Shown here: piece after piece, positions 25,219 to 32,477 of the stretch
Numbering within the stretch: the first letter of the stretch is position 1
Layout: each line of letters starts with the position of its first letter
Assembly (NCBI GenBank): GCA_044228795.1
Contig: JBGAUE010000007.1
Coordinates: forward strand, 1 to 64,000
Length of the DNA: 64,000 bases
Direction of reading: 5' to 3'
DNA from: M0108 sp044228795
GTDB taxonomy: Bacteria; Pseudomonadota; Gammaproteobacteria; Chromatiales; Chromatiaceae
Position numbers and translations under genes: made by a program
Notes under the pieces: model-generated
The model's input: only the letters and a program-made list of their open reading frames with translations
What the model was told of the DNA's origin: nothing
Databases searched by the model: none

Positions 25219-25779
25219 ATGGCCGGGACGGCAACCTACAGCATGGTGCTTGACGCCAATGTCCTCTATCCGATTGCCGTCATCGACCTGATTTTGTCAC
25301 TGGCGGACACGAACCTGTTTCACGCCAAATGGAGCGACAGCATCGAGGCGGAAGCTACCAGGAACCTGGCGGAGAAGCGACCGGCACTGGCGGACAAGAT
25401 ACCGGGTCGTTTCGCGGCCATGCGGGGCGCCATCCCCGATTGCATCATCGGCCATTTTGACCACATCACCGATAAGCTGCGGCTTCCTGATCCCGACGAC
25501 CGGCATGTGCTGGCGGCTGCCATCGTCGGGGATGCCGACGCCATTGTGACCTTCAATCTCAAGGACTTTCCGACCGATTATGTGCGCCAGTTCGGTATTG
25601 AAGTCCTGCATCCTGACGATTTCGTGATGAACCAGGTCGCCTGTCTGGCCGCCATCAAGGCCATGCGAGCCGGCTGGAATTCACCCGCCTATACGGCCAT
25701 GCAACTGGTGGAATTCTATTCCAGGATCGGCCTGACCCAGACGAGTGACTTCCTACGTTCGGCCATCAAGCTCATCTGA
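25219..25779 (+). CDS. PIN-domain toxin (VapC-like ribonuclease)
   Basis: 186 residues, beginning at the base after the antitoxin stop. 'MVLDANVLYPIAVIDLIL' has the first catalytic Asp of PIN nucleases; 'LPDPDDRHVLAAAIVGDADAIVTFNLKDFP' carries the remaining acidic residues (D-x2-D and the TFN-x-x-DF block). PIN toxins are Mg-dependent RNases that cut tRNA or rRNA. The C-terminal extension 'MNQVACLAAIKAMRAGW...' is found in the PIN_3-type subgroup paired with HTH antitoxins. Intact and probably functional. Followed about 95 bases later by a strong terminator. Confidence 0.85.
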   Translation: MAGTATYSMVLDANVLYPIAVIDLILSLADTNLFHAKWSDSIEAEATRNLAEKRPALADKIPGRFAAMRGAIPDCIIGHFDHITDKLRLPDPDDRHVLAAAIVGDADAIVTFNLKDFPTDYVRQFGIEVLHPDDFVMNQVACLAAIKAMRAGWNSPAYTAMQLVEFYSRIGLTQTSDFLRSAIKLI

Positions 25780-25874
25780 ATTTCATCGTAGGGCATTTTG
25801 CCCGCGCGTTGTAATCGGAGGCTGACATGCTCGCCAAGCGGTTTACCGCGGTGATAGTGATGGGAGTGTCGCGA

Positions 25875-25899
25875 AACCTGGCTTTGGCCAGGTTTTTTT
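25875..25899 (+). terminator. Intrinsic terminator after the HTH/PIN pair
   Basis: AACCTGGC (25875-25882), loop TTTG, GCCAGGTT (25887-25894), then a run of seven T at 25893-25899. A perfect 8-bp stem with a T tract, placed to end the toxin transcript. Confidence 0.85.
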
Positions 25900-26184
25900 A
25901 CCTGGGATGCTGATTTGACGGTGCAGTGGACATTGGCCCATGAACGGTGCCTGGTCATGTCCCTGATTATCTGCTTTCGGGCACGGCGTGCCTAAAAGGT
26001 CAAAATTACCAAACGAACCCCTTTCAATTTTGAACAGGGTTGCCCGGCCAGCGCTTTAATTGAGGAGGGGGGTGACGCGACCCAGGCCCAGGACGCCGTC
26101 TATCGGTGGCTGCTAGCGGCCCCTGGGTGCGGGTCGATTGAGGCGTTGTTGGCGGTCGTTTGACTTGCTGGCCCTGGTTGAGCG
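25900..26184. other. Gene-free stretch with an Rpn tail repeat
   Basis: No gene seen. 25978-26066 is another copy of the Rpn tail repeat (CACGGCGTGCCTAAAAGG, then TTTGAACAGGGTTGCCCGGCC and a degenerate TTAATTGAGGAGGG). The remainder is GC-rich with no recognised signal up to the mazE operator. Confidence 0.55.
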
Positions 26185-26203
26185 GTAATAACGCTGTTAT
26201 TAC
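26185..26203. promoter_or_regulatory. Palindromic operator upstream of mazE
   Basis: GTAATAAC-GCT-GTTATTAC, a perfect 8-bp inverted repeat, 17 bases before the mazE start codon. MazE-type antitoxins autoregulate by binding palindromes at their promoter, so this is the likely site. Confidence 0.65.
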
Positions 26204-26220
26204 GCCTTGGAAGGACTGTC

Positions 26221-26457
26221 ATGCGTACCACCTTGAGAAGGATCGGCAATTCCAGGGGTGTCATCATCCCGGCGGCGCTACTGAGCGCATGCGGCTTCGC
26301 CGATACCGTGGAGCTGAGTCTGGAGGGTTCGCGCCTGGTCATCGCGCCGGTCAAGACGCCCCGCCGTGACTGGTTCCGGGGTTACGATGTCGCCCAGGAC
26401 GGCGATCTGTGGGGCGACCTGCCGCCGGATGCGGATGCGGGCGACTGGGAATGGTAA
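26221..26457 (+). CDS. mazE: MazE-like antitoxin
   Basis: 78 residues. The N-terminal AbrB/SpoVT swapped-hairpin domain is clear: 'TLRRIGNSRGVIIPAALLSACGFADTVELSLEGSRLVIAP'. The acidic C-terminal tail ('DVAQDGDLWGDLPPDADAGDWEW') is the disordered part that blocks the MazF active site. A purine-rich AAGGA precedes ATG 26221 and the palindrome at 26185 lies just upstream. The stop overlaps the mazF start. Confidence 0.88.
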   Translation: MRTTLRRIGNSRGVIIPAALLSACGFADTVELSLEGSRLVIAPVKTPRRDWFRGYDVAQDGDLWGDLPPDADAGDWEW

Positions 26458-26777
26458 AGGCTGATCAGCGCATTCGCCGGGGCGATGTCTATTGGGTCAA
26501 TCTTGACCCGACCATCGGTACCGAAATCAACAAGACCCGCCCCGGTTTGGTCATTTCTCCGGATGACATGAACGCCATCCTGCCGCGGGTGATCATGGCG
26601 CCCATCACCCGCAAGGGTCAGCCATTGGGTTGCAGGCCCGTGCTGCCGTTCCATGGCCAAGAGGCGCGTATCCTGCTTGACCAATTGCGCACGGTGGATA
26701 AGCGCCGCTTGACGACGAAGATGGGCGAGATCGATCCCGCCCTCTGGCATGAGGTGCTGCTGGAGATGCTGGGATAA
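26451..26777 (+). CDS. mazF: MazF/PemK endoribonuclease toxin
   Basis: 108 residues from ATG 26451, overlapping mazE by 7 bases. 'IRRGDVYWVNLDPTIGTEINKTRPGLVISPDDMN' is the PemK/MazF core; 'RVIMAPITRK' and 'ILLDQLRTVDKRRL' supply the conserved Thr and the Gln-x-Arg-x-x-Asp-x-x-Arg segment that forms the active site. The family cleaves mRNA at short motifs. All conserved blocks are present, so the toxin is probably active. Confidence 0.9.
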   Translation: MVKADQRIRRGDVYWVNLDPTIGTEINKTRPGLVISPDDMNAILPRVIMAPITRKGQPLGCRPVLPFHGQEARILLDQLRTVDKRRLTTKMGEIDPALWHEVLLEMLG

Positions 26778-26812
26778 GTATGCTCCAACTCAATCAAGTC
26801 CAGGAGCGGGTC

Positions 26813-26865
26813 AGCGCGGGTGGTTGACCCTAACGCGGATGGTCTGGATACTCAAGATGCGTCCA
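26813..26865 (+). repeat. Short duplicated segment (also at 38413-38460)
   Basis: GGTTGACCCTAACGCGGATG, GTCTGGATACTCAAGATG here matches GGTTGACGCTGACGCGGATG, ATCTTGATACTCAAGATG at 38413-38460. No coding role recognised; it marks shared junk between the two ends of the island. Confidence 0.55.
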
Positions 26866-26894
26866 TCGCGCATCTCGACGCCGCGACAGGCAGC

Positions 26895-27081
26895 GGCATG
26901 CCCGCGGGCGGATGCCATCGTGGTGCTGGTGGGGGCGGATTACCGCGCCTTTGGTACTTGTCGCAACCTGGACTGCTGGGCGCCAAGCGCCGGGGCCTTG
27001 GAGGCGACGGGGCTGGCGGTCAAGGAGTGGCTGGGCTATTGGATTCAGGCGGTGCGGGGCTTCGCTAACGGACACTGGTAA
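26895..27081 (+). pseudogene. ydcF-like remnant (DUF218 ends joined)
   Basis: Frame reads 'CPRADAIVVLVGADYRAFG', like the 'AVVLGGAV' strand of DUF218, and ends 'PSAGALEATGLAVKEWLGYWIQAVRG', like the YdcF C-terminus at 20205 ('NADALGGVSFALREWLGRAYYWLRG'). The roughly 150-residue core is missing. A decayed third copy of the family. Confidence 0.5.
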
Positions 27082-27136
27082 TTCATCGCGCTTCGTGCTT
27101 CACTTTCCAAAATCGAAGCACATTGGGGTTGATCGG

Positions 27137-27364
27137 ATGAAAGAGCTTAATGTCAGAGAGATGCGTGCCAACCTGGGCCGACTTGATGAACTGGTGGAAC
27201 AGGCGGGGGAACTGATCATTAGTCGACGCGGCCAGCCTGTCGTTCGCGTGCTGCCCATTGCCAGGCGTCGCGCACGCCCGGACCATGCCGATCTGCGTCG
27301 ACTCACGCTGGAAATGACGACAGCCTCGGCAGTTCTCATTCGCGCGGAACGTGATGAGCGCTGA
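27137..27364 (+). CDS. Phd/YefM-type antitoxin
   Basis: 75 residues from ATG 27137. The N-terminal DNA-binding part is typical of Phd/YefM: 'MKELNVREMRANLGRLDELVEQAGELIISRRGQPVVRVLPI'. The C-terminal helix 'LRRLTLEMTTASAVLIRAERDER' would wrap the toxin. The stop overlaps the vapC-like start, so the two are translationally coupled. The antitoxin should dimerise on its own operator; a site was not identified. Confidence 0.85.
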   Translation: MKELNVREMRANLGRLDELVEQAGELIISRRGQPVVRVLPIARRRARPDHADLRRLTLEMTTASAVLIRAERDER

Positions 27365-27794
27365 GGGCCGGGCCTATCTGGATACCAGCGCCCTGGCAAA
27401 GTGGTACCTGAACGAGGTCAATTCCGAGGCCTTCGTCAGCTACTTGCAAAGCCTCGACAGTGCCGTGATCAGCAGTCTGACGCGCACTGAAGTACGATCA
27501 CTGCTGAGCCGGCGGCGGCGGATGGGGGAGTTGACCCCTGAACTTGAATCACTGCTCTTCGCGGCCTTCGTTGAGGATTTGGATCGGGGCTGGCTGCAAC
27601 ACTACCCCGTCGAGGATATTCGCTTCACTGAAGCGATCAATTTGATCAACCGTTATCCGGATCATCCTCTGCGCACGCTCGATGCCCTGCATCTCGCTGT
27701 GGCAGTCCATGCCGGGATTGAAATGCTCGCCACCGCGGATACGGTGATGGCTGATGCCGCGACAGCCATGGGCTTCGAGGTCGCGCGGTTCTAA
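27354..27794 (+). CDS. vapC: VapC-like PIN-domain toxin
   Basis: 146 residues from ATG 27354 (a GTG lies immediately before), overlapping the antitoxin. 'AYLDTSALAKWYLNE' has the first catalytic Asp and S/T; 'SSLTRTEVRSLLSRRR' the conserved Glu; 'LRTLDALHLAVAVHAG' and 'LATADTVMADAATAMG' the third and fourth acidic residues. This is a complete VapC ribonuclease. Together with the YefM-like gene it forms an intact type II module. Confidence 0.88.
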   Translation: MSAEGRAYLDTSALAKWYLNEVNSEAFVSYLQSLDSAVISSLTRTEVRSLLSRRRRMGELTPELESLLFAAFVEDLDRGWLQHYPVEDIRFTEAINLINRYPDHPLRTLDALHLAVAVHAGIEMLATADTVMADAATAMGFEVARF

Positions 27795-27809
27795 GCGCAA
27801 AGCTCCCGT

Positions 27810-28395
27810 CCCTGCATAAGTGGGTGCTGCATCTGGATGCGGCCCGCTGACCGGGTCTTACCCGACTGCTATCAAGCCGTGGTGCTGGGCGGGGCGGTGC
27901 AGCCGTTGTTGGTGGGAGAGGAGCGACCCCGGCTGCATCGGGATTCCGACCGAGTCTGGGAGGCGGCGCGCCTGTGGCACGCCGGCTGCGCGCCCCGGGT
28001 GCTGGTCAGCGCCGGGGGCAAGGTCGGTGGCGGCTACCCGGCCTTCCAGGATCTGCCGCGCCGGCGCCGCTGGCTGGGCCCGCTGGCCCGCATCCCTGGT
28101 CTGGGCCTGACCCTGCGCCGTCTGGGCCAAGCCCTTTTCTCCCATCACCCTTCCCCAGTCGCCCGACACCTTTCCCCCAAGGCGCTGAGCCTGCTGGAGT
28201 TGAGTGGCACCTGGCCCGGGGCTTGGTTGTTGCGGCGTGGCATCTTCATGCCCTGGGAACTGCCACTGGCTCGGCCAGGTGGAGGGGCTGGCTGGGTGGC
28301 GGCGGGTTCCCCCATTGGCGCGGCCGGGTTGTCATTGGTCGCGGCGCCTGGTCTATGCCCTGGCTCGGGACAAGACGCTGCCGCTGGCACCGGCA
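27810..28395 (+). pseudogene. Mosaic remnant: glycosyltransferase 2, ydcF and asnB pieces
   Basis: Three unrelated pieces are fused. 27813-27841 encodes 'HKWVLHLDA', as in the family 2 glycosyltransferases at 29.3 and 42.9 kb. 27860-28030 reads 'QAVVLGGAVQPLLVGEE..DSDRVWEAARLWHAG..VLVSAGGK', a YdcF-like core. 28031-28395 is colinear with the intact asnB at 16910: 'GGYPAFQDLPRR', 'LSPKALSLLELSGTWPGAWLLRRGIFMPWELP', then, after a deletion, the last 100 bases. A long frame (27837-28433) runs through but is a chimera of fragments. Confidence 0.75.
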
Positions 28396-28436
28396 TGACG
28401 CCTAGGTTTTTTGATTCCGAGACTTGGAGGTGAGCC

Positions 28437-28571
28437 TTGCCCACAGTCACGCTAAAAGCCCACTTTGACGATGAGCGGATTCAACTCGCTGAGTCCTATC
28501 CGCTACCGCCAAACGCCTGCTTGTTGGTGACATTGATTGACCTAGCACCGGACATTGAACGTCAGCCTTAG
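28437..28571 (+). pseudogene. Small antitoxin-like gene with nonsense codon
   Basis: TTG start after GGAGGTG, reading 'PTVTLKAHFDDERIQLAESYPLPPNACLLVTLIDLAPDIERQP' then TAG at 28569-28571. The intact copy at 36330 has TGG (Trp) at this codon, so one G-to-A change stopped the gene. The family resembles short antitoxin-type proteins ('AHYDGxxIxLDEPYPLPxxAxLLVT'). Confidence 0.65.
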
Positions 28572-28581
28572 TTTGACTTGA

Positions 28582-28794
28582 TTTGATGAAGCTGCCACGG
28601 CTTTTGATGATCCGCTTTACCTTGATTTTTTTGATCCTGATCACTCAGAACTCGAAAAACGTTACATCCGGGTTGGCTGCACCGACCAACACAGGGTTGT
28701 CGTTGTCTCCTACACGGAAAGAGGTGATCTGATCCGCCTGATCAGTGCCAGGCCCGCGACCAAAACGGAGCGTCAAGCTTATGAAGAAAACTGA
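28582..28794 (+). pseudogene. brnT: brnT toxin gene lacking its N-terminus
   Basis: The frame ending at TGA 28792-28794 reads 'FDEAATAFDDPLYLDFFDPDHSELEKRYIRVG..RVVVVSYTERGDLIRLISARPATKTERQAYEEN', the C-terminal two thirds of BrnT (DUF497) ribonuclease toxins. The usual first 25-30 residues with the 'FEWDxxKA..N..KHxVS' core are absent; an in-frame TGA stands at 28579 directly before FDEAA. The lost part has been replaced by the antitoxin remnant at 28437. Followed, with overlap, by the intact antitoxin. Confidence 0.8.
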
Positions 28795-29017
28795 TATGAA
28801 CCAAGAGGACGAACTGCGCCCTGAATATGACCTGAAAAGCCTGCCCATCAGGAAGTTCGGCCCGTCCCGGGCGCATCTCCCGCCGCATGGGGTGATTCTG
28901 GAATCTGATGTTGCCCCCTTCTTTCCTGATTCCGCCTCCGTCAATGAGGCGTTACGCTTTCTGGTGAGGGCTACCCAGGATAGCAGCCAGCATCCCAGAC
29001 CGATCGCAACACCCTAA
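28781..29017 (+). CDS. BrnA-like antitoxin
   Basis: 78 residues from ATG 28781, overlapping the end of the brnT frame. Sequence 'MNQEDELRPEYDLKSL..RKFGPSR' and 'HGVILESDVAPFFPDSASVNEALRFLVRAT' is of the kind encoded directly after BrnT/DUF497 toxins; the final segment resembles the ribbon-helix-helix region of BrnA ('I-x-L-D-x-D-V-x-x-F-F-P'). Since the toxin is truncated, the antitoxin is probably an orphan. Confidence 0.68.
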   Translation: MKKTDMNQEDELRPEYDLKSLPIRKFGPSRAHLPPHGVILESDVAPFFPDSASVNEALRFLVRATQDSSQHPRPIATP

Positions 29018-29053
29018 CCTGACTTAGGTCAGTCACTATGAGGAGGCGAACTC

Positions 29054-29695
29054 ATGGGGATATCGGTACTGCTACTGACGCTGAACGAGGCGGCTAATCT
29101 GCCGGCCTGCCTGGCAGCACTGGCCTGGTCAGACGACGTGGTGGTGCTGGATTCCTTCAGCCAGGACGACACGGTGGCCGTAGCGGAACGGTGGGGGGCA
29201 CGGGTCTATCAGCGCGCCTTCGACCATTGCGCCGGGCAGTGCAATTAGGCCTTGGAGCAGATCCCCTTCCAGCATGAGTGGGTGCTGCACCTGGACGCGG
29301 ACGAGATCGTCACCCCGGCGCTGCAGGCCGAGATGCTGGCGGCGATCGGGGACGGCCGCTGCGATGCCTGGCCCATCCCCTCCAAGATGATGTTCTTCGG
29401 CCAGTGGCTGCGTCATGCCGGTCTGTACCCCAGCTATCAGGTCCGATTGGGGCATCGGCAGCGGTGCCGCTTCAAGCAGGTCTGCCACGGTCAGCGCGAA
29501 GATGTGGCGCCGGAACGCGTCGGCACCCTGCAGGAGCCCTATCTGCACTATTCCTTCGCCAAAGGGCTGACGGACTGGTTTGACAAGCACAACCGCTATG
29601 CCAGCGCCGAGGCGGCTGAGGCGGTGCGGCTGCTGGGAGCCGGTGGCAGTCGGGATTGGGACGGTCTCTGGGCGCGGGAGCGCCAGGGGAATCGA
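29054..29695 (+). pseudogene. Family 2 glycosyltransferase pseudogene (nonsense codon, truncated end)
   Basis: Starts 'MGISVLLLTLNEAANLPACLAALAWSDDVVVLDSFS' and reaches TAG at 29246-29248, where the intact homologue at 42723 has Tyr ('RNYALNQ'). The frame then continues 'ALEQIPFQHEWVLHLDADEIVTPALQ...IPSKMMFFGQWLRHAGLYPSYQVRLGHRQR...EPYLHYSFAKGLTDWFDKHNRYAS' to 'GLWARER' and departs from the family near 29685, losing about 60 C-terminal residues. The DXD ('LDADE') is downstream of the stop. Confidence 0.88.
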
Positions 29696-29768
29696 CCTGG
29701 CTCCGTGCGGCTGGATTGAGCCGGTCAGGCGGCTTGCCTGGTAAGGGGTAACCCATTAAGCTCAAATC

Positions 29769-30047
29769 GTGATCAATAGCTTTCGCCATATGGGGCTTGA
29801 AGCCTTCTTCGCGTCGGGTAGCAAAGCCGGCATTCAGCCACACCATGCGGGTAAGCTCAGGCGGCAACTGGGCCAATTGAACGAGTCCAGCCGCCCAGAA
29901 CACATGGACGCACCTGGATGGAAGTTCCACCCCTTGTCCGGGGACCTGGCCGGCCATTGGTCTGTTTGGGTCAATGGCCATTGGCGCCTGACCTTCGGGT
30001 TCGAGGGTGAGGACGCGATCCTTGTCGATTATCAGGACTACCATTAA
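29769..30047 (+). CDS. higB: HigB-type toxin (RelE superfamily)
   Basis: 92 residues from GTG 29769. 'MINSFRHMGLEAFFASGSKAGIQPHHAGKLRRQLGQLNES', 'MDAPGWKFHPLSGDLAGHWSVWVNGHWRLTFGFEGEDAILVDYQDYH' contains every conserved block of HigB, the ribosome-dependent mRNA interferase. The order toxin then antitoxin (15 bases apart) is characteristic of higBA, the reverse of most modules. Intact. Confidence 0.9.
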   Translation: MINSFRHMGLEAFFASGSKAGIQPHHAGKLRRQLGQLNESSRPEHMDAPGWKFHPLSGDLAGHWSVWVNGHWRLTFGFEGEDAILVDYQDYH

Positions 30048-30061
30048 CTAGGGGGGTTGCC

Positions 30062-30361
30062 ATGGCTCAAATGTTCAATCCGCCGCACCCTGGCGAAACC
30101 TTGCGTGAAGATATTCTGCCTGAGTTGGGTCTGACGGTTGCTGCCGCGGCCCGACAATTGGGTGTATCCAGGGGCCGTCTCGCCCGCGTCTTGAATTGCC
30201 AGGTACCCGTTTCTTCCGACCTGGCCCTGCGTCTTGAGCAGTGGCTTACCAACCCACCTGCTGATGTCTGGCTACGGATGCAGGTGGCCTACGACCTTTG
30301 GGAGACCCGCCATAGCGGGCAGCCACCCAGGGTGGAGCCGGCACGCCTGAAAGCGGCTTGA
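30062..30361 (+). CDS. higA: HigA-type antitoxin (HTH_XRE)
   Basis: 99 residues from ATG 30062. 'NPPHPGETLREDILPELGLTVAAAARQLGVSRGRLARVLNCQVPVSSDLALRLEQWL' is a Cro/CI helix-turn-helix of the VapI/HigA group; 'PADVWLRMQVAYDLWETR' is the family's C-terminal helix. Pairs with HigB immediately upstream and should repress the operon. Confidence 0.9.
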   Translation: MAQMFNPPHPGETLREDILPELGLTVAAAARQLGVSRGRLARVLNCQVPVSSDLALRLEQWLTNPPADVWLRMQVAYDLWETRHSGQPPRVEPARLKAA

Positions 30362-30404
30362 AGGGTTCTCGAGGCGGTTGAAGGCGCAGCCACAGGCAAG
30401 GACC

Positions 30405-30530
30405 GCCACGGGGTGCAGTTCTGAACAGGGTTTCCCAGGCGGGGTCTTAATTCAGGAGGGCGTCCACACTCTCGGCGGTCAGGATGCGCTCTGACCAGCG
30501 GAGCAGTGTCTCGGTATCGGCCGCTGACAC
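30405..30530 (-). repeat. Rpn tail repeat, copy within the longest remnant
   Basis: GTTCTGAACAGGGTTTCCCAGG and TTAATTCAGGAGGGCGTCCAC... CTCTCGGCGGTCAGGATGCGCTC here correspond to the 3' end of the rpn gene (stop near 30447) plus about 35 bases of downstream flank. The flank is conserved in other copies although it is not coding. Confidence 0.65.
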
Positions 30531-31080
30531 TAAGCGGTACACGGCTCGGCTCGGGGGGTCGAATTTGAGCAGGATCTGGCGTAACAGGACCGCCGCCTCG
30601 CCTTGCCGCTTGCCTTGTTCGATGCCTTTCTCCCAGCCTTGGACCTGGATTCGGCCCTGTTCGATGTAGCGGTCGATAAAGGTTTGCATAAGGGGATCTC
30701 TGCTGGGGGTCTGTTGCAGTAATACCCGGACGTCGTGTTCGTCCACCCGTTGGGTGCCTTGGACATAATAGCGCAGCAGGGATTCCAGGATCTCGAGCGC
30801 GGTCTTTGGTCGTTGACCCGCGCGATCAGCCCCAGCAAATCCCGCCGGCGCTCCACCGGTTGCTCGCTGAAGATATCGCGCAGTTCTAACTGGACCAGGC
30901 GGGTCAGCACGTCGCCTTTGATCTCGGCGCTGGTGCGGGCCGAGATATCGTGCAGCGCGCATTGAAACTGGGGCACGAAGGGTGCCAGGACAGGTGGCAG
31001 GGGCCGGATCAGGTCGTGGAAGTGGGTCGGCGATCGCCACTGGCCGGCGCCATGGTAGATCACCAGGGGGTAAATGGGCG
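30447..31080 (-). pseudogene. Rpn-family recombination-promoting nuclease (YhgA-like) remnant
   Basis: Minus strand, two frames joined. The 5' part reads 'HLPPIYPLVIYHGAGQWRSPTHFHDLI..LAPFVPQFQCALHDIS..EIKGDVLTRLVQLELRDIF', then a frameshift near 30820 leads to 'TALEILESLLRYYVQGT..LMQTFIDRYIEQGRIQVQGWEKGIEQGKRQGEAAVLLRQILLKF...AADTETLLRWSERILTAESVDALLN'. This is the Rpn/Transposase_31 family: a PD-(D/E)XK nuclease domain followed by a Glu/Gln-Gly helix and a variable tail. The N-terminal catalytic part is missing; a glycosyltransferase fragment lies upstream. Confidence 0.75.
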
Positions 31081-31081
31081 G

Positions 31082-31201
31082 CAGATGGCGGGCCCCCTGG
31101 TCGCGGCTCTGCGCGCGGCCACGGCCCTGAGCGATGCCGAGCGGGCGGCGATGGGGGCGGGCGACCGGGTCTATGTGGGGCGTTATGTCGCTGGGTCTTA
31201 G
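31082..31201 (+). pseudogene. GT4 C-terminal fragment
   Basis: Frame ending at TAG 31199 reads 'GPLVAALRAATALSDAERAAMGAGDRVYVGRYVAG', similar to the final helices of GT4 enzymes in this window ('LAAGLRVATALEPGVLADMGQRGRAWV' at 12.0 kb). Sits back-to-back with the Rpn remnant. From 31202 to 31344 no gene was recognised. Confidence 0.5.
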
Positions 31202-31344
31202 GCCAGGGGGAACGGCCCGCCTGCGTGCGGGTGGACTGAGTGCGTTGGGTTGCGTATGGGGGTTGGGTTGGCCGCGGCGCGTTGCCGGGTCACGGCGTAC
31301 CGACCTTGGCACTGAGTCCCGGTGTCCACCGGGACCATCTCGTC

Positions 31345-31372
31345 TATAATATGATGCAGTGTGAATCATATT
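31345..31372 (+). promoter_or_regulatory. -10 box and palindromic operator before the DUF433 gene
   Basis: TATAAT at 31345-31350 is a consensus -10; AATATGAT (31348-31355) and ATCATATT (31365-31372) form a perfect 8-bp inverted repeat with a 9-base spacer overlapping it. The arrangement suits autoregulation by the first gene product. A clear -35 was not found. Confidence 0.6.
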
Positions 31373-31384
31373 TATGGTGATCGT

Positions 31385-32005
31385 ATGTCCATGACCTTCG
31401 AAACCCGTGTCGCCGCCGCGGTCACGGCCCAAAATCCAAACCTAATCCGGCAGGAATTTTCGCGGGTCCTGGGTATGCCAGCGGCTATCGAGGGGCGGAT
31501 GCGCCATCGTCTGGAATTCCGGGAAGTCTTGTATTTTAGGCTTAAAGTGTCTCTGGATGAGGCTGGGGTAGTTTTAAAGCCTGAGGACAGACGTGCGCTA
31601 TACCGTGCCTTGCAGCGCAAGCAAACCCAAAGCGGGGCTTGGCGGCGGATCGGTCGCAAGATGATACGTTGTGGCGATGTCCCTCTGACCTTTGACCTGA
31701 GCCAGATCGTTCAGACTACTCACGTGGCGCTGCGAGAGTATCGCAAGGGAGCGGATCTGATTGAGGCGCGGCCTGAGGTCTGCGCTGGCGAGCCGGTCTT
31801 CAAAGGCACGCGCATACCTCTGGCGCAGGTCGTGGAGCAGTTCCGCCGCGGGGTACCCTTCGCCGAGATCAAGGCGGATTACTCGCAGCTTGCCGAGCGC
31901 GCTTTACGCTATGCGCAGATTTTGTCCCGCCTTGGGAATGCCCCGGGCCGCCCGGCGAAGGCGTTAAGAATCAGGCGGACTGCGAGTGAAGCTGCTGATC
32001 GATGA
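31385..32005 (+). CDS. DUF433 antitoxin with N-terminal DNA-binding region
   Basis: 206 residues from ATG 31385; GTG 31361 lies inside the proposed operator and is less likely. The C-terminal 'RPEVCAGEPVFKGTRIPLAQVVEQFRRGVPFAEIKADYSQLAERALRYAQIL' is a DUF433 domain, the antitoxin part of DUF433/DUF5615 modules. The N-terminal part is helical and may bind DNA. The downstream toxin-like gene starts 20 bases before its stop, in another frame, as in intact modules. Confidence 0.8.
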   Translation: MSMTFETRVAAAVTAQNPNLIRQEFSRVLGMPAAIEGRMRHRLEFREVLYFRLKVSLDEAGVVLKPEDRRALYRALQRKQTQSGAWRRIGRKMIRCGDVPLTFDLSQIVQTTHVALREYRKGADLIEARPEVCAGEPVFKGTRIPLAQVVEQFRRGVPFAEIKADYSQLAERALRYAQILSRLGNAPGRPAKALRIRRTASEAADR

Positions 32006-32369
32006 AAACCTTTCGCCCCTCCTTGCCCTTTGGGCCAATGAGCTGGGCCTGGAGACGGATGCCGCGATTTATGTTGGTTTGCAAGGTAAGTCTGACCTAC
32101 GGGTGTGGCGCTACGCCTAAGAGCATAGCCGGATTGTCGTGACCGTCAATGTTGGCGATTTTATTCACTTGGCCAACGATGTGGATCTCCACCCCGGTGT
32201 CATCGCGCTCCGTGAGGCGGGACTTGATCGGCAGGCACAATGGGAGCGTTTGCGGGAAGCAATCGCCTATATCGCACAACGCTGCGGTGGCGATTTGATC
32301 AACCAATTGCTAGAAGTGCGCGGCGCCGGTGATCTGATCCTCCATGCGATCCCACCAGGCGACCACTGA
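31986..32369 (+). pseudogene. DUF5615 PIN-like toxin with nonsense codon
   Basis: GTG 31986 starts 'KLLIDENLSPLLALWANELGLETDAAIYVGLQGKSDLRVWRYA', then TAA at 32118-32120, then 'EHSRIVVTVNVGDFIHLANDVDLHPGVIALREAGLDRQAQWERLREAI' to TGA 32367. The DEN-x-S-P and V-x-D-F-type blocks are those of DUF5615, a PIN-like nuclease family. A single stop in mid-gene disables the toxin while the partner antitoxin remains open. Confidence 0.8.
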
Positions 32370-32477
32370 CCCCCACCGGTCATCGCCACCCGCGGCGCGC
32401 CCTGGGCCGATCTGGAGATCTACGGCTCTCGACGGGAAGACCTATTCGTTCCTTAGAATCTCACAGGCTTTAGCTGC

